Part shown: positions 51,190 to 63,655 of the stretch, piece by piece
Layout of the letters: each line of letters begins with the position of its first letter
Position numbering within the stretch: the stretch's first letter is position 1
Assembly (NCBI GenBank): GCA_019802505.1
Contig: JAFMOC010000003.1
Coordinates: forward strand, 1,092,501 to 1,156,500
Direction: 5' to 3'
DNA length: 64,000 nucleotides
Origin: Corydoras sp. C115
Taxonomy: Eukaryota > Chordata > Actinopteri > Siluriformes > Callichthyidae
The notes under the pieces: generated by a model
Told to the model about the DNA's origin: nothing
The model's database searches: none
Seen by the model: the letters and a program-made list of their open reading frames with translations, nothing else
Translations under genes and position numbers: made by a program

Positions 51190-52490
51190 TGTTTTTATCA
51201 ATAAACTCCAGTTATTCAGACTGAATTTTATATAGAGATCACTTTTTAGTTAGACAATCAGCTCTTCTTTAATAAATGTTGTAATCAGTGTATAAGACTT
51301 ATTTTGCACTGATCTGACATCAGGTTTGGCCAATGTGAAGTAGCTTCTGAGTAGTGAAGCTACTTTTGCCGTATTTGTAAAACTCGGCTTGCTATATTTT
51401 TGTTGCTGGTAACTTTTGTTTGAAGCTTCATTTATTGTTGAGTAACTAAAAGCTTAGCTTACTTTACAAGTAGCTCGCCCAACACCACCTACATATTTAA
51501 ACGACATGATATTTCAAAAGTCTAACATTTTAGTGATAAGACATGTTTCTCTTACCTGAACCTTATTGTGTGAAATCTTCTATGATCTTTGAACAACTTG
51601 CAGGAGCTTTCTGAACTTCACCTGAGCTGTGAGTGTTATGAATGTTCTATTTGATGTTCCTTTAGTTTTATCAATATGACAACCACCACTCTCAACATTC
51701 CATAGTTGTTGGGAACGTTCCATTATTCTCTGTGGACAGTAGAGGATTTAAAAAATCTAGAACATATTTAATTGTATAATTGGATTTTTTTTTACTCAAT
51801 TCATTTTTCTCCCACAACATTATTCCTTTATTCTACAGCTTCAAGTAAATGCAAATTAGTTGGTCATTAATGAGTCCTGGCAACGTTTAGGACAGCCAAT
51901 AGCTACTTGGTTTCAGTGTTGAGTGTGTGTTAAAGAAGTGGGGAGGGGGGCAGTTGGGGGTGCACTGGGGAACAATGAGGAATGGGAAACATGCATACAT
52001 TAAATACATTTTTTTTTCCTTTTTATATAATGAAAAGAGGTGCAAAATAATTAAGCTTGCGTGTAGACACTATCATTGTAGATTAGATTAGCATATAGAT
52101 TTTTATTATATAAGCTTCACTTATTCAGACTGAATCATATATAGATCATTTGTTGTGTGTTAGACCATTAGCTCTTCTTTAATAAATGCTTTTAATCAGT
52201 GAGATTCGTTGGAACAAAATTGATCTGTGTTCTAATTGATGTTCCTTTAGTTGTATTGCTATGACAAGCATTCTCAACGTTCCAAAGATGGTGGGAACAT
52301 TCCATTACACTCTATGGACAGTGGAGGATTTATAAAACCTTAAGAAAACTTTTTATTTCTTTATTCTACAGCCCCAAATGCACACAAATTGAGTACTTTG
52401 CTAATTGGATTATGATGTTATTTAGCAACTTTTAGGACAGTCAGTAGCTGGTGTCCTTAATGAGGGGTTGGAAACACTGGTCAGGACCCT
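51190..52490. repeat. Two diverged copies of an unclassified middle repeat
   Basis: Copies at 51190-51950 and 52100-52490 share ttattcagactgaat, tagctcttctttaataaatg (with small changes), ttctacagc and aacttttaggacag, in the same order. A third copy is split at 22621-23300. No ORF. Confidence 0.6.
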
Positions 52491-52499
52491 GACATGAAG

Positions 52500-52610
52500 G
52501 TATTCAGTACTGCATTGATCTATTTTGCCTACTAAGCACAGAATAAGAGAAATTAGTCCATCACATTTAACCCATCTGTGCAGTGTACCGTCATAATACA
52601 TATTTTTCTT
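52500..52610 (-). mobile_element. Third SINE-like family, relic
   Basis: Shares ttagtccatcacattta and ccatctgtgcagtg with 62775-63072. The tRNA-like part is absent. Confidence 0.5.
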
Positions 52611-54100
52611 TATTATTATTTAATGGTAACATTTTTAATCGAGTGTATTAAGTGCAAACAATTTATTAATTGTCTCATCCCTAACCTGTGGTTGGGTGTT
52701 CAAACCACAACTCCATTCAAAAGTTGCCAAAATGAGTCCTTGAGCAAGGCCTTTTAACTGATTAACTGCTGATTGGGCTTTTAATAAAAACATTGGATAT
52801 TTTTAATTATTCACAATATAAATAATGTTTTGCAGTATTGTTCATTGCCTTGCTAAAGATTTTTTATCATCTTTTTGAAAATGGTGGGTAAGGGAGGTTA
52901 GTAATCTGTTTATAACTTAAGAAGGTAAAATATTCAATCAGGGCCTCCACCCAACAGTTTGGAAGCAGTTCCTAGATTATTTGAAGATGAAATTTTTGTT
53001 TAAATATAATAAAAATGAAATAGAGTAATCCTTTAGATTTTTCTTGTGCTTTGTTTGTTCAGTTACCTACATATTTTGTCTTATTAAGCTGTTTGTTTTT
53101 TATGGTTGTTAGGAACGTTGCATTATTTGGATTTCTTTGTATTTTCATGTATATGTATTTTCTTTTTTTCAAATCATAATAATACAATCCATGGGGACAG
53201 AAATTGTTAAAATGGCCTGTGGGTTTACATTTTATATAAAGATTTGGAAAATTATGATAAATATGAAAATTTAAATAAAAAAAAAAGAAAATTAATGGAA
53301 ATTATAAACACAGTACATTTTTCAGGCAGTGGTCATTTTAGTATAGTACCGTGGCAGTGTAGACATGTATTACATTGCTCTGCAGAAAATATGTAAATGA
53401 ATAATACCAACATTTTAATGTGCAATATGTTTACAAATTGCTGAAACAGATACATTTTATATTTATGTTTTTAATTAATTAAGGATGAATTTAATAAACT
53501 TTGTCTTTGCTGCTACTTATGTGTAAATCCAACGGCCAATCAAAGCCATGCTACAGGAGCAAGTTGTTTAGAGTTACTTACATTCAGAATCAGCGTAACA
53601 GAAGAATCTCATTTGTGTCTACATTGTTTAAAGAACAATGTGACTACGATATTATACATGAATAAAATGTCATTCACACTGAGCAGCTTTAGTGAAAATG
53701 TTTGGTCTTTATTTGAAGCGCTGTTACTCCATAATGTTACCCTTGGTGACAGCCTTCAAATGTAAACATTCGGTTTAACCATTTAACCTCCAGGAAGATT
53801 TAAACTGTTTAGTTTGGCTTTAGATGAAAAAGTTGCTGAGAATCACCCAAAACCAAAATGGTACCTAAAATGTGGTGGCTATGTGCACAAAATGATAATC
53901 GATGTTGTAGTTATGAAATCAAAACACTTTAATGTTAAAAATAATCTTATATAAATACATACACATTTTTTGTTTTGTTTTGTTTTGATTTATTTGCCTC
54001 GAAAAGTAATTATTTTTGAAGCAAATAAATTTCCTAGAGCTTTAATGAAAATCCAAACCAACATAACACAGTATAACACCACAGACGCGGGTTTACAGCA
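52611..54100. other. Intergenic stretch between gas2l2 and fam98c
   Basis: AT-rich. No exon, RNA or repeat recognised. Confidence 0.6.
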
Positions 54101-54107
54101 TCAGATG

Positions 54108-54113
54108 TTTTAT
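54108..54113 (-). terminator. fam98c: Candidate fam98c polyadenylation signal
   Basis: AATAAA on the minus strand, about 330 bases after the stop codon, the first clear hexamer in a plausible 3' UTR. Confidence 0.5.
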
Positions 54114-54441
54114 TGTGCAAAAAACATTTAAGAAAATATGAAGTAGTGTGTATACAATTACAAACTAAATAGAATATTAAGGCTCTAACTTTTTTAATCT
54201 GCAATTAATTTAATGAAATAAAAGGTTCATCTGGCCACCAAATATATATTGATACCGGGCCATCAAATATATATATTTTTTGATTTGTCAAAAAAGAATT
54301 TGAAACTTTCAAACCTCTAATCCAAACTAATGCATTGCTGTAAAAATGCCCGTTCATACAGACAATTATATGATAATTATATAATAACAATTTAAGGTGC
54401 TTTACCAATTTATGGTTGCTTTACACAGGGCAGGATCTCTG

Positions 54442-54609
54442 TTATTTCTCTTTCTTTTTATTCTTTTTTCCTGAGAACTCCCGTTTCTTAAACCTGTTCT
54501 TGTCACGTTTTTGACCCTCACCACCTTCACTTCGTCGAGTAAACATCGGCATAGGAGGCTCAATTTCTCCAGGTCGACCCCCTCGGTCTGGTACACTACC
54601 CATTAGTAT
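54442..54609 (-). CDS. fam98c: fam98c-like coding exon 8 and stop
   Basis: Begins ILMGSVPDRGGRPGEIEPP after acceptor ttttgcag. It ends in a Lys-rich tail and TAA. There is no Gly-rich tail. Confidence 0.92.
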   Translation of the reverse strand: MLMGSVPDRGGRPGEIEPPMPMFTRRSEGGEGQKRDKNRFKKREFSGKKNKKKEK

Positions 54610-57600
54610 CTGCAAAACACACACACATTTCAACCAATTAAATGATTTGCTTTTTTATTTTTGAAGTGAGTGAGGGATTTCTTAAAAATGACTTTACCTT
54701 ATGAATGGCTGTTGACTGTCCTGCTGTCACTGGCAAAATCCTCGACTGATCCTCTCTGGCTGCCAGCAGTAGTGCAATAGAGACAGAAGACTTAAGTGGG
54801 GCCAAAACCGTTGGTATAGCCGACATTAATGCACTACGCTCCTAACAAGTAAAAGAAAATGTTTATACAACGTCATTCAAAAAGCATATTCCAATACCAT
54901 TTATTAATCAAACTCAATCAGCTACTAAAATGAATACACATGATTACTAAACATAACCTGAGTTGATATTAGGCATGTGCTGAAACATTAGTGTAAAATT
55001 GATTATACAAAGGTAGAATAACCATGTGCTCTTTTATGGTTTATTCACTCTGTTTATTATGCAATCTGGCCCACTTTATTATATTTAAGTACATTCAAAG
55101 TGAGGGCGGCACGGTGGCTTAGTGGTTAGCACGTTCATCTCTCAGCGTTAGGTTCAAGCGCTCCCGGTTCGAATCCCCATCTGGGTGGAGTTTCCATGTT
55201 CTCCCCGTGTCCGCATGGGTTTCCTCCGGGTTCTCCGGTTTCCTCCCACAGTCCAAAAACATGGATCAAGTCAATTGAGTTCTCCAAATTGCCCCATATA
55301 GTAGAGTGTGTATGTGTGCGTGTTTGTGTGAGTGAGTGTGTGCCCAGCAATAGATTGGCACCCTGTCCTGGGTGTATCTGCCCAGCACCCGAAACGTTCT
55401 CCCCTGGATGGGCATGGGGACCCCCCCCCCCCCCCCCCCCCGTGACCCTAATATAGGATAAAGCGGAAGATAATGGATTGATGGATACATTCCAAGTGTA
55501 ATATTTAATAATACTACCTTTCCATGCTCGCCCCATGAAAAGGACTGTAGGGTGACATGAAAGCGCATAATCATCATTTGGCGTCGACTCTCATAGTCTT
55601 TGCTGAGTGCATGATTAATCTGCTGGAGTTTACTCTGAAAATAGTCAGGGTTGTAAATCAATACATTTTCCCATCATTCATATGGTAATTTGGTCTTGTT
55701 ACTTAACTGGCTAAACACGTCAATGCAAACCAAAAACATACCCATTGTGAGGGACTGAGAGTTGTCTTAAGCAACGGCTCCCGAACTTCACCATCTGGAA
55801 GCAAAGTAAGCTGAGACTCTACCTGGATAAGTGCATGAAGCGAATATGGAAGCCTTTGATCATTCATCATATAATATCAGAGGTTTTAAAATGCTTGTTT
55901 AAAAAAAAGTGTCTCTTATTTAAAATCATTTAAAATAATTCATTTAAATACTTTTAGTTGTTGTGGAAACATTGAGCAAAGGTGTATCAAATTTAACAAC
56001 TAAAAAAAGATTTTTTAAAAATATTAACATAGTGTTAGAAGCTCGTTCTTCCCCTGGAGATCGGCTACGCGGGAGGGAATGCGTACACCGCTTGCTACCG
56101 CGGAGAAAGGATGCGTACGCCGGTCTGCTGGATGCAACGCTCCCACGGATACAACCTGCGCGGGGATAGTGCGCAGCGTTGTACCGTGGTTGAGCGCGGA
56201 AGGAGAGTTCGAGACACCGGGAAATAAAAAAAAAACTGATTTATTATTTAAAAAATGGTGTAGGGACACCAACAGAAAGAGGGGAACGAAACAACGCGAC
56301 TAACACCTGGGTAAACCACAAACAAAGACATGCACGAGGAAGAGGGAATACGGAAACTAAGTAAGAAAAACACACGGTCACGTGCACAAAATAAACCAAT
56401 CACCCAACGGAGACAATGAATACACAAATGAGGGACAGGTGCCCCAGGCACCTGTGACACATAGATTAACATATAATTAATATGAATTAATTTACCTGAG
56501 GGTAAGCATCATTGAGCTGAGAGGCTGGATCCATATTTAGGACTTTAAATAACTCTGCTAGTTCCTTCATGATATTCATTTCTTCATCGCCCTCATCTAA
56601 CCCAGTCTCGTCCACACTGTGTAAATAATGTTCTCTGTCTCTCTGCTCTTTTCCTGATTCATTTACAGGCTCAGAAACTTCTGGATGAGACTCCTGATAC
56701 TTAAGCATATGTGCTGCCTGTAATTCGGACACCAAGAAATCTGTAATCAGAATTCATATGTCAGAAATTGTAATGCTAAATTTGAGAGAATAGTTTGGCC
56801 TTAAAGACATGGTTTGTAAGTTTGAGGAAATGTATCGTGCTTTAACGTCAACCGTTTGTTATTTGTTCTAACTTGTAAGTGTGGCTAATTAACCATTCAT
56901 TCATTCATTCATTATCTCCCGCTTTATCCTCTATTAGGGTCACGGTGGGGTTCCCCATGCCCATCCAGGGGAGAACGTTTCGGGCGCTGGGCAGATACAC
57001 CCAGGACAGGGTGCCAATCCATCGCTGGGCACACACTCACTCACACAGACACACTCTATATGGGGCCATTTGGAGAACTCAATAGACTTGATCCATGTTT
57101 TTGGACTGTGGGAGGAAACCGGAGAACCCGGAGGAAACCCACACAGACACAGGGAGAACATGGAAACTCCACCCAGATGGGGATTCGAACAGGGAATCCC
57201 TAGTGCTGAGAGGAGAACGTGCTAACCACTAAGCCACCGTGCCGCCGCTAATTAACCATTTTATAAAAAAAGATGAACCTAATGATCACTCATTGCTTTA
57301 CCTGTGATTATTTTGAGATGATTGGGGGTCAGAGTTTCAGATGTATCGTAAGGGTACAGCATGACTCTCAGGATCTCTTTCAGCTCCCCAGCAAGTACAG
57401 TGCCACTGTTCCCTGTATGATTTGAATAAGGAAAAATCTTTACCAACACATTGGTGAGTCTTGGTCTTCACTAATTTTCTTTTTAATTGGTAGGGAGAAG
57501 TGTTACTATTTTTATTGAAAAACATCAAGTTCACAATTAATACAAGTTGTATGTGGCATTTTTATTTCAATTCTAAAAGTGTTCTTTTCTTATTTAATGT

Positions 57601-59298
57601 AAGGGTAAGCATATGACTTAAAAAACAACAAAAACAATAAAAAAAGGTTAAACACAGCTAATTGATATTTAATTTGTGCTGAAATCAAACCGATATGGTT
57701 GTATGATGTTCTCAAATCACACTGCAGGTTGCAATTGTTCATTAATTCATTCATCCATTATCTCCCGCTTTATCCTCTATTAGGGTCGTGGTGGGGTTCC
57801 CCATGCCCATCCAGTGGAGAATGTCTCGGGCGCTGGGCAGATAGACCCAGGACAGGACGCCAATCCATCGCTGGGCACACACTCACTCACACAGACACAC
57901 TCTATATGGGGCAATTTTGAGAATTCAATTGACTTGATCCATGTTTTTGGACTGTGGGAGGAAACCGGAGAACCCGGAGGAAACCCACGCAGACACGGGG
58001 AGAACATGGAAACTCCACCCAGATGGGGATTCGAACCGGGAATCCCTAGCGCTGAGAGGCGAACGTGCTAACCACTAAGCCACCGTGCCGCCAGGTTGTA
58101 ATTGTTTATAAATTATTTTAATTGAGATTACATTTGGTTTACTGAAAGAAATTACGCCATCATACCTCCAACTTCAGGGCAGCGTTTTCTTAACTCAGAA
58201 ACCAGCCAAGAGATTACAGGGCAGGGCAACTCATCACATTTACATTGGGTTCTACAGCAGTCGCTCTTGTACCTGAGAACAAAACAGATTCAGCTGTGTA
58301 GCAGACTTTGGTACAACACACTCAGGTCTACAGCAGGTTTAATGAAAAATAGAGTGCGCTGTTTTAAAGAGTAAGATTCAAGGTTCAAGGATTTTTATTG
58401 TCATAAAAATACATTTAAATACATAACACAATACATTTACGTCTACAATAGCTCTAGGGCAAGGTAGCTCAGTAGATATGGTGTTGGCTATCAATCTGAA
58501 GGTTGGGGGTTCAAATCTCAGGTCCGCTATCAATCTGAAGGTTGGGGGTTCAAATCCCAGGTCCACTATCAATCTGAAGGTTGGGGGTTCAAATCCCAGG
58601 TCCACTATCAATCTGAAGGTTGGTGGTTCAAATCCCAGGTCCACTGAAGTTACCAATGTGGGTTCTTGAGCAAGACCCTTAACCCTCATTGCTCCAGGAA
58701 TGTTGTGATTAACCCAGTGCTCACCTTGTAAGTCGCTTTGGATAAAAGCGTCCAATAAATGACCAAATGTAATGTAAATGTAGATCTCAGTAAACAGTAG
58801 GGGCGGCACGGTGGCTTAGTGGTTAGCACGTTCGCCTCTCAGCACTAGGGATTCCCGGTTCGAATCCCCATCTGGGTGGAGTTTCCATGTTCTCCCCGTG
58901 TCCGCGTGGGTTTCCTCCGGGTTCTCCGGTTTCCTCCCACAGTCCAAAAAACATGGATCAAGTCAATTGAATTCTCCAAATTGCCCCATATAGAGTGTGT
59001 GTGTGTGAGTGAGTGTGTGCCCAGCGATGGATTGACACCCTGTCCTGGGTCTATCTGCCCAGCGCCTGAGACGTTCTCCCCTGGATGGGCATGGGGAACC
59101 CCACCGCGACCCTAATAGAGGATAAAGCAGGAGATAATGAATGAATGAATGAATGAATGAGTAAACAGTAGATTCTGTTGTTTGAAGGATTGTTCTGTAG
59201 TTGCAGGTATATCATTCTCAGGGCACTCTTCATATAATGTAATAAAGTTCTCACCCCAGCGCTTTGAGAGACGCTATCGTCGCAGGATCTCTCTCCAT
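54442..59298 (-). CDS. fam98c: FAM98 family protein, probably FAM98C, 8 coding exons
   Basis: Coding exons (transcript order) 59255-59298, 58166-58272, 57302-57412, 56496-56740, 55742-55822, 55518-55634, 54698-54841 and 54442-54609 join in phase to 338 aa. Family landmarks: WLVSELRKRCPE, LVSELQAAHML, the helix QQINHALSKDYESRRQMM, SFSWGEHGK, SVSIALLLAAREDQSRIL, and ILMGSVPDRGGRPGEIEPP from residue 284. FAM98A and most FAM98B end in a long Gly/Arg-rich tail; this protein ends soon after the PDRGGRP motif in a Lys-rich stretch (KKNKKKEK), as human FAM98C (about 350 aa) does. FAM98 proteins associate with the DDX1/RTCB tRNA-ligase complex; the role of FAM98C is less clear. All junctions are GT..AG. 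The short form of FAM98B is the main alternative. Confidence 0.9.
54698..54841 (-). CDS. fam98c: fam98c-like coding exon 7
   Basis: 48 codons, acceptor cttgttag, donor CATAAG|gtaaag. It encodes SSVSIALLLAAREDQSRILP and ends STAIHK, before the PDRGGRP exon as in FAM98A. Confidence 0.9.
55103..55486 (+). mobile_element. SINE in a fam98c intron
   Basis: Full-length copy flanked by ACATTCAAAGTG / ACATTCCAAGTG (55091-55102, 55487-55498). A run of about 20 C sits near 55422-55441 at the recurrent expansion site. Confidence 0.88.
55518..55634 (-). CDS. fam98c: fam98c-like coding exon 6
   Basis: 39 codons, acceptor attttcag, donor AAAG|gtagta. It encodes SKLQQINHALSKDYESRRQM and LQSFSWGEHGK, the best conserved helical part of the family. 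Confidence 0.9.
55742..55822 (-). CDS. fam98c: fam98c-like coding exon 5
   Basis: 27 codons, phase 0 at both ends. It encodes EVREPLLKTTLSPSQW, aligning with the family's GKPLLKKPMGPAHW. The donor is TGG|gtatgt. Confidence 0.88.
56035..56462. repeat. CpG-rich unclassified repeat, copy 2
   Basis: Follows 22220-22620 in order (gatcggctacgcgg, aacgctcccacg, ggacaccaacagaa, tcacgtgcacaaaa, gagggacaggtgcc), then cacctgtgacac. It lies in a fam98c intron. The CpG density would suit methylation or an old promoter-like element. Confidence 0.7.
56496..56740 (-). CDS. fam98c: fam98c-like coding exon 4
   Basis: Acceptor tgattacag, donor CCTCAG|gtaaat. It starts DFLVSELQAAHMLK and continues through an acidic, poorly conserved linker to the helix MKELAELFKVLNMDP. 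Confidence 0.88.
56898..57246 (-). mobile_element. SINE in a fam98c intron
   Basis: Full-length minus copy with a perfect 14-bp duplication GCTAATTAACCATT (56884-56897, 57247-57260). Confidence 0.9.
57302..57412 (-). CDS. fam98c: fam98c-like coding exon 3
   Basis: Acceptor atcatacag, donor ACAG|gtaaag, 111 nt, phase 1 at both ends. It encodes NSGTVLAGELKEILRVMLYP and the run to LKIIT. Confidence 0.85.
57740..58093 (-). mobile_element. SINE in a fam98c intron
   Basis: Full-length minus copy flanked by AGGTTGCAATTGTT / AGGTTGTAATTGTT. It ends about 70 bp before the exon 2 donor region. Confidence 0.87.
58166..58272 (-). CDS. fam98c: fam98c-like coding exon 2
   Basis: Acceptor gttctcag, donor GGAG|gtatga. 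It encodes SDCCRTQCKCDELPCPVIS followed by WLVSELRKRCPEVG, matching the family's CAWLVSEL segment. Confidence 0.88.
58448..58782 (+). mobile_element. Second SINE family, copy 4, with fourfold B-box segment
   Basis: Head aaggtagctcagtagatat, then four 39-bp units (58489-58644) each holding ggttcaaatcycagg, then the normal body and a LINE-like tail. Confidence 0.85.
58801..59159 (+). mobile_element. SINE in fam98c intron 1
   Basis: Full-length copy flanked by AGTAAACAGTAG (58789-58800, 59160-59171). Confidence 0.9.
59255..59298 (-). CDS. fam98c: fam98c-like coding exon 1
   Basis: Encodes MERDPATIASLKAL plus two bases, followed by donor GG|gtgaga. It joins to Tyr-Lys-Ser in the next exon, recreating the family's L-G-Y-K. 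The ATG context ggagATGg is good. Confidence 0.85.
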
Positions 59299-59523
59299 CT
59301 CCAAATAAATACAGATTACTGACTGCAGATGATATCAGATGATAGAGAATGAAGATCAGTGTTTATGGTTCTCTCTCACTTCCTGATTCTGTCACTGGAT
59401 TTGCATTACAGCTGCAGCAAGACGAAACTAATCAACGCGATCCGTGACTTTTATTTTATTTTGTTTTGTTACCATGCTGCTAACAAAAAGAAAAGCGTGT
59501 CACTGAGATGACTGTGACATAAA

Positions 59524-59573
<50 letters not shown>

Positions 59574-60050
59574 GTTGTTGTTGTTATTATTATGTTTATC
59601 CCAGTTGTTTAAAACTGTAATGTACGAAAACTGTCACGCACTGTAATCGAGTTCATAATGATTAACAATGATTGATTATGATTGATTATGATTGATCGAT
59701 CGATTCATCGTTTCCAGGTTTTTTGCTAAGATCCGACTCCAGAAGCATTGTGATGATGAAACATGACCTGTTTGGTTAGTTTGACAAGACGTTAAGTTAA
59801 AAAAAATTGAAATTCGAACATATACTAAAACAATATAATAAATAATAACATATCAGTAATGTGAATTTAAATTCGTTAGCGCTTCATTATTTACAGAATT
59901 ATCACCAAGCTGCTTAGCGATGGTTGAGCACCGCCCCCTAGCGGAGAATAGATAGAAAAGAAAGCATTGAGTACACAAAATGTAGGTCACTTTAATTATT
60001 TCATTGTAAAGGTTTGTTTTTCAGTTTGATGCTGCAGTTTTGCATTAATA
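59299..60050. other. Upstream region of fam98c
   Basis: Presumed fam98c promoter side. An (ATT)n run at about 59524-59575. No clear core promoter motif. Confidence 0.45.
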
Positions 60051-60052
60051 TT

Positions 60053-60640
<588 letters not shown>

Positions 60641-60672
60641 TGTATGTATGTATGTATGTATGTATGTATGTA

Positions 60673-60745
<73 letters not shown>

Positions 60746-60865
60746 TATAAATCGCTATAATGTGTTATGTAACATATGATCGCATATTCTGTTACGATTT
60801 TTTGCATAGATTCATAAATAATAAATATTTAAATGCAGTATTTGCTGTTGCGTTTGCTCACTCAA

Positions 60866-60960
60866 CTTATAAAGAAGTCATCCAAAGCAGAATCTTGCTA
60901 TTTTAAAAAAACTTGTATTGATAAATCCTTAAAATCTTTGAATATTTCTGATTGCAACTG
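60866..60960. mobile_element. Partial copy of the Tc1-like MITE
   Basis: Repeats the last 100 bp of the element (aagaagtcatccaaag to gattgcaactg) followed by the same (TATG)n and (TA)n. It arose by tandem duplication. Confidence 0.8.
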
Positions 60961-61087
<127 letters not shown>

Positions 61088-61329
61088 GGATTATATAAAA
61101 TAATTCTTTACCACACATGCTATAAATCGCTATAATGTGTTATGCAACATATGATCGCATATTTTGTGTTACGATTTTTTGCATAGATTAATAAAATAAT
61201 AAATATTTAAATGCAGTATTTGCTTTGTTAAAGGTCTTTGTCAGAGGTGCGCGAGTTTGGCGAACTTTGTTGTATTATTCGCTGTCTGCTGCACAGATAT
61301 AAGGGCAAACGTCAAATGTTGTTCAAAAA

Positions 61330-61513
61330 CCGACGATAGCCAATGACATGGACGAAATTCCAGATGGACAGTACATGTAGCCAATCCGAAGCTGCACTCA
61401 GAATAACGCGGGTCACTTCGGTCCCGGAAGCGTAGTCTGTAAGCTTCGGTCACCCTCCATCTTGTAGGTGCTGCAGCAGCCGAGGTTTGCTTTGAAGGAA
61501 ACAAACGTTAAAG
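61330..61513 (+). promoter_or_regulatory. TATA-less promoter and noncoding first exon of an unseen gene
   Basis: Two CCAAT boxes lie 41 bp apart (61340-61344, 61381-61385). An ETS-type CCGGAAG is at 61424-61430 and a YY1-type CCATCTT at 61457-61463. An exon then ends at the strong donor TAAAG|gtaagc (exon end 61513). CpG density stays high to about 62040. This order is typical of housekeeping promoters. No ATG-initiated coding sequence of note follows before the window ends, so the first coding exon is probably downstream. In human 17q12 TAF15 lies beyond GAS2L2 in this orientation; that identity is only an inference. Confidence 0.55.
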
Positions 61514-62371
61514 GTAAGCTTCTGTTCTAACGTGCACCTGGAATTTTAATCTAATTTAGTTATTTACATTACTGCCTTAGATAATTAGCGGACAATTATG
61601 CAGGGATGAAGTTAAACGGAGCTTTAATTGCGTTAGTTAACGTATTGCTACAAGGCTAAGCTAACACGGCTAACTAGAGATGATCTACGAATTCCGTTAG
61701 TTTGTGACGCGCTGCATACAATTGTAACCGAGGGGAATTTTGTTAATTGTCTTTTCGCGTTCTCTGCTCGGCTTCGTGGTGCGAACGATCGCGCGGTGTG
61801 TTTTGCAAGCACGGCTGTGTTTGTTTAGCTCGCAGCCGAATGTTTGCCGGCCTTTTTGGGCCGCATTACAAACGGCATCGTGGTCCCTACACATGTGCAC
61901 CAAAGGTAAAGCGTGACCACGCTACGTAGCGCACTTAACGTCCTGCTGTTGAGCGATTTGAATTACAGCCAACGTCGGACGCTCGAACGTACGCATAGAA
62001 TCCCCGAACGTACGCTTGAAATGAACGGCGGTTAAATGAACGTTCAGCCGAACCCTGAGCAGGTAAACGGAGGACGGGCTGCTGCTCTGTTACGATTTAA
62101 GTTACTCATTTTATTACACTATTTATTTATTTATCATGTTGGTGAACTTGCCCCTTAATTCCCGTTGAAGCTGCACTCCCTAACTTTAAAAGATTAAGAG
62201 ATACGGTGACCTCTTTGGTTGAAAAGTGGAATAACAGGCAACCTGCTGAGTTTTGACACATCGGCTTCTCGTTATTTATTTGTTTGATTTTTGTTTGATA
62301 CACAATTTAAACAGGTTGTTTTACCCCCTTTTTACTAGTGGTTTTAAATATGTTTGTAAATGTATATCTTG
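61514..62371 (+). other. Start of the intron behind the 61.4 kb promoter
   Basis: CpG-containing, repeat-free DNA to about 62040, then AT-rich. Two frames of about 60-70 codons overlap near 61697-61929 but match nothing known. Confidence 0.5.
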
Positions 62372-62384
62372 TGTTTATTTTGTG

Positions 62385-62708
62385 GCGGCACGGTGGCTTA
62401 GTGGTTAGCACGTTCGCCTCTCAGCACTAGGGATTCCCGGTTCGAATCCCCATCTGGGTGGAGTTTCCATGTTCTCCCCGTGTCTGCGTGGGTTTCCTCC
62501 CACAGTCCAAAAACATGGATCAAGTCAATTGAATTCTCCAAATTGCCCCATATAGAGTGTGTCTGTGTGAGTGAGTGTGTGCCCAGCGATGGATTGGCGC
62601 CCTGTCCTGGGTCTATCTGCCCAGCGCCTGAGACGCTCTCCCCTGGATGGGCATGGGGAACCCCACCGCGACCCCTACTAGAGGATAAAGCGGTAGATAA
62701 TAAATGAA
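62385..62708 (+). mobile_element. SINE (Mermaid/DANA-like)
   Basis: Near full length, flanked by TGTTTATTTTGTG (62372-62384, 62709-62721). A 24-bp deletion removes ggttctccgg. Confidence 0.9.
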
Positions 62709-62774
62709 TGTTTATTTTGTGAAAAGAAACCCAATTAAAAGGGAATTGGGGAGAATCCGAAGAGAGCCAACTAT

Positions 62775-63072
62775 CCGTGTGAAATGCCCTTGAGTATGTT
62801 GGATATGATAAAGTGATCTGTTTTGCCTACTTCAGTTACACACAGAGGAATTAGTCCTTCACATTTAGCCCATCCGTGCAGTGAAACACACACCCTGAGT
62901 GAAGTGAGCACACATGCCCAGAGCAGTGGGCAGCCCTACACACGGAGCCCAGGAGGCAATTGGGGTTAGGTGCCTTGCTCAAGCCACTTCACTCATAGTA
63001 CTTGGTGAGACTGGGAATCGAACCGGAAACCTTCAGGTCACAAGGATGTTTCCTTAACCACAACTACGACTG
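62775..63072 (-). mobile_element. Third tRNA-like SINE family
   Basis: On the minus strand it has a B-box-like ggttcgattcc, tgaaggtttccgg and tgaggaagc-like head remains, then gtgaagtggcttgagcaagg. Target duplications were not identified. Confidence 0.6.
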
Positions 63073-63074
63073 AT

Positions 63075-63655
63075 GGCACAAATTTATCACAATCATCAAT
63101 TCCGTTTGCCTTTTTCAACAAAACTTTTAAGTTTGACAATAGGGCTGCATCTAACGATTAATTTTCTATCCATTAATCTAATAATTTTTTTCGATTAGTC
63201 AATTAATCTACTAACTATTACTCTAATATGATTGTGAAATAGCTTTTTCAAAATGATGAAAAATGAAAACCTTTAATGTTGAAATGTTACTTAAGGTATT
63301 AGTATATTGTAAAATAATTACTTGAGTAAAAGTTAAAAGATGATTTTATTTTTTTACTCATGTAGATTTAGTATAGAAAATATATGCACCTACATGTACT
63401 AAAAGTGTTTATTTAAAAATCACTTCTAATTACATTTTAACAGGGTTTCTCTGTTCAAATCAAAGGTGCACACACACATGAAAACATGCAATAAACTGCT
63501 TTAGTTTAATATTGTTAATTTTATTTATTTTTCCTCAATAAAATTTATTGTTAATTTTATTGCCATTCTGTTAATGCGTTGACGCAAGTTATCCAATTTG
63601 ACGTAGTTATCCAGCCCAATTTGCCAATTTAGCAAAATTTTTGTGTGTTGTGAGT
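63075..63655. other. AT-rich stretch without recognised gene
   Basis: Contains a short gattaattttctatccatt-type sequence seen in many fish repeats. Nothing else seen. Confidence 0.45.
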
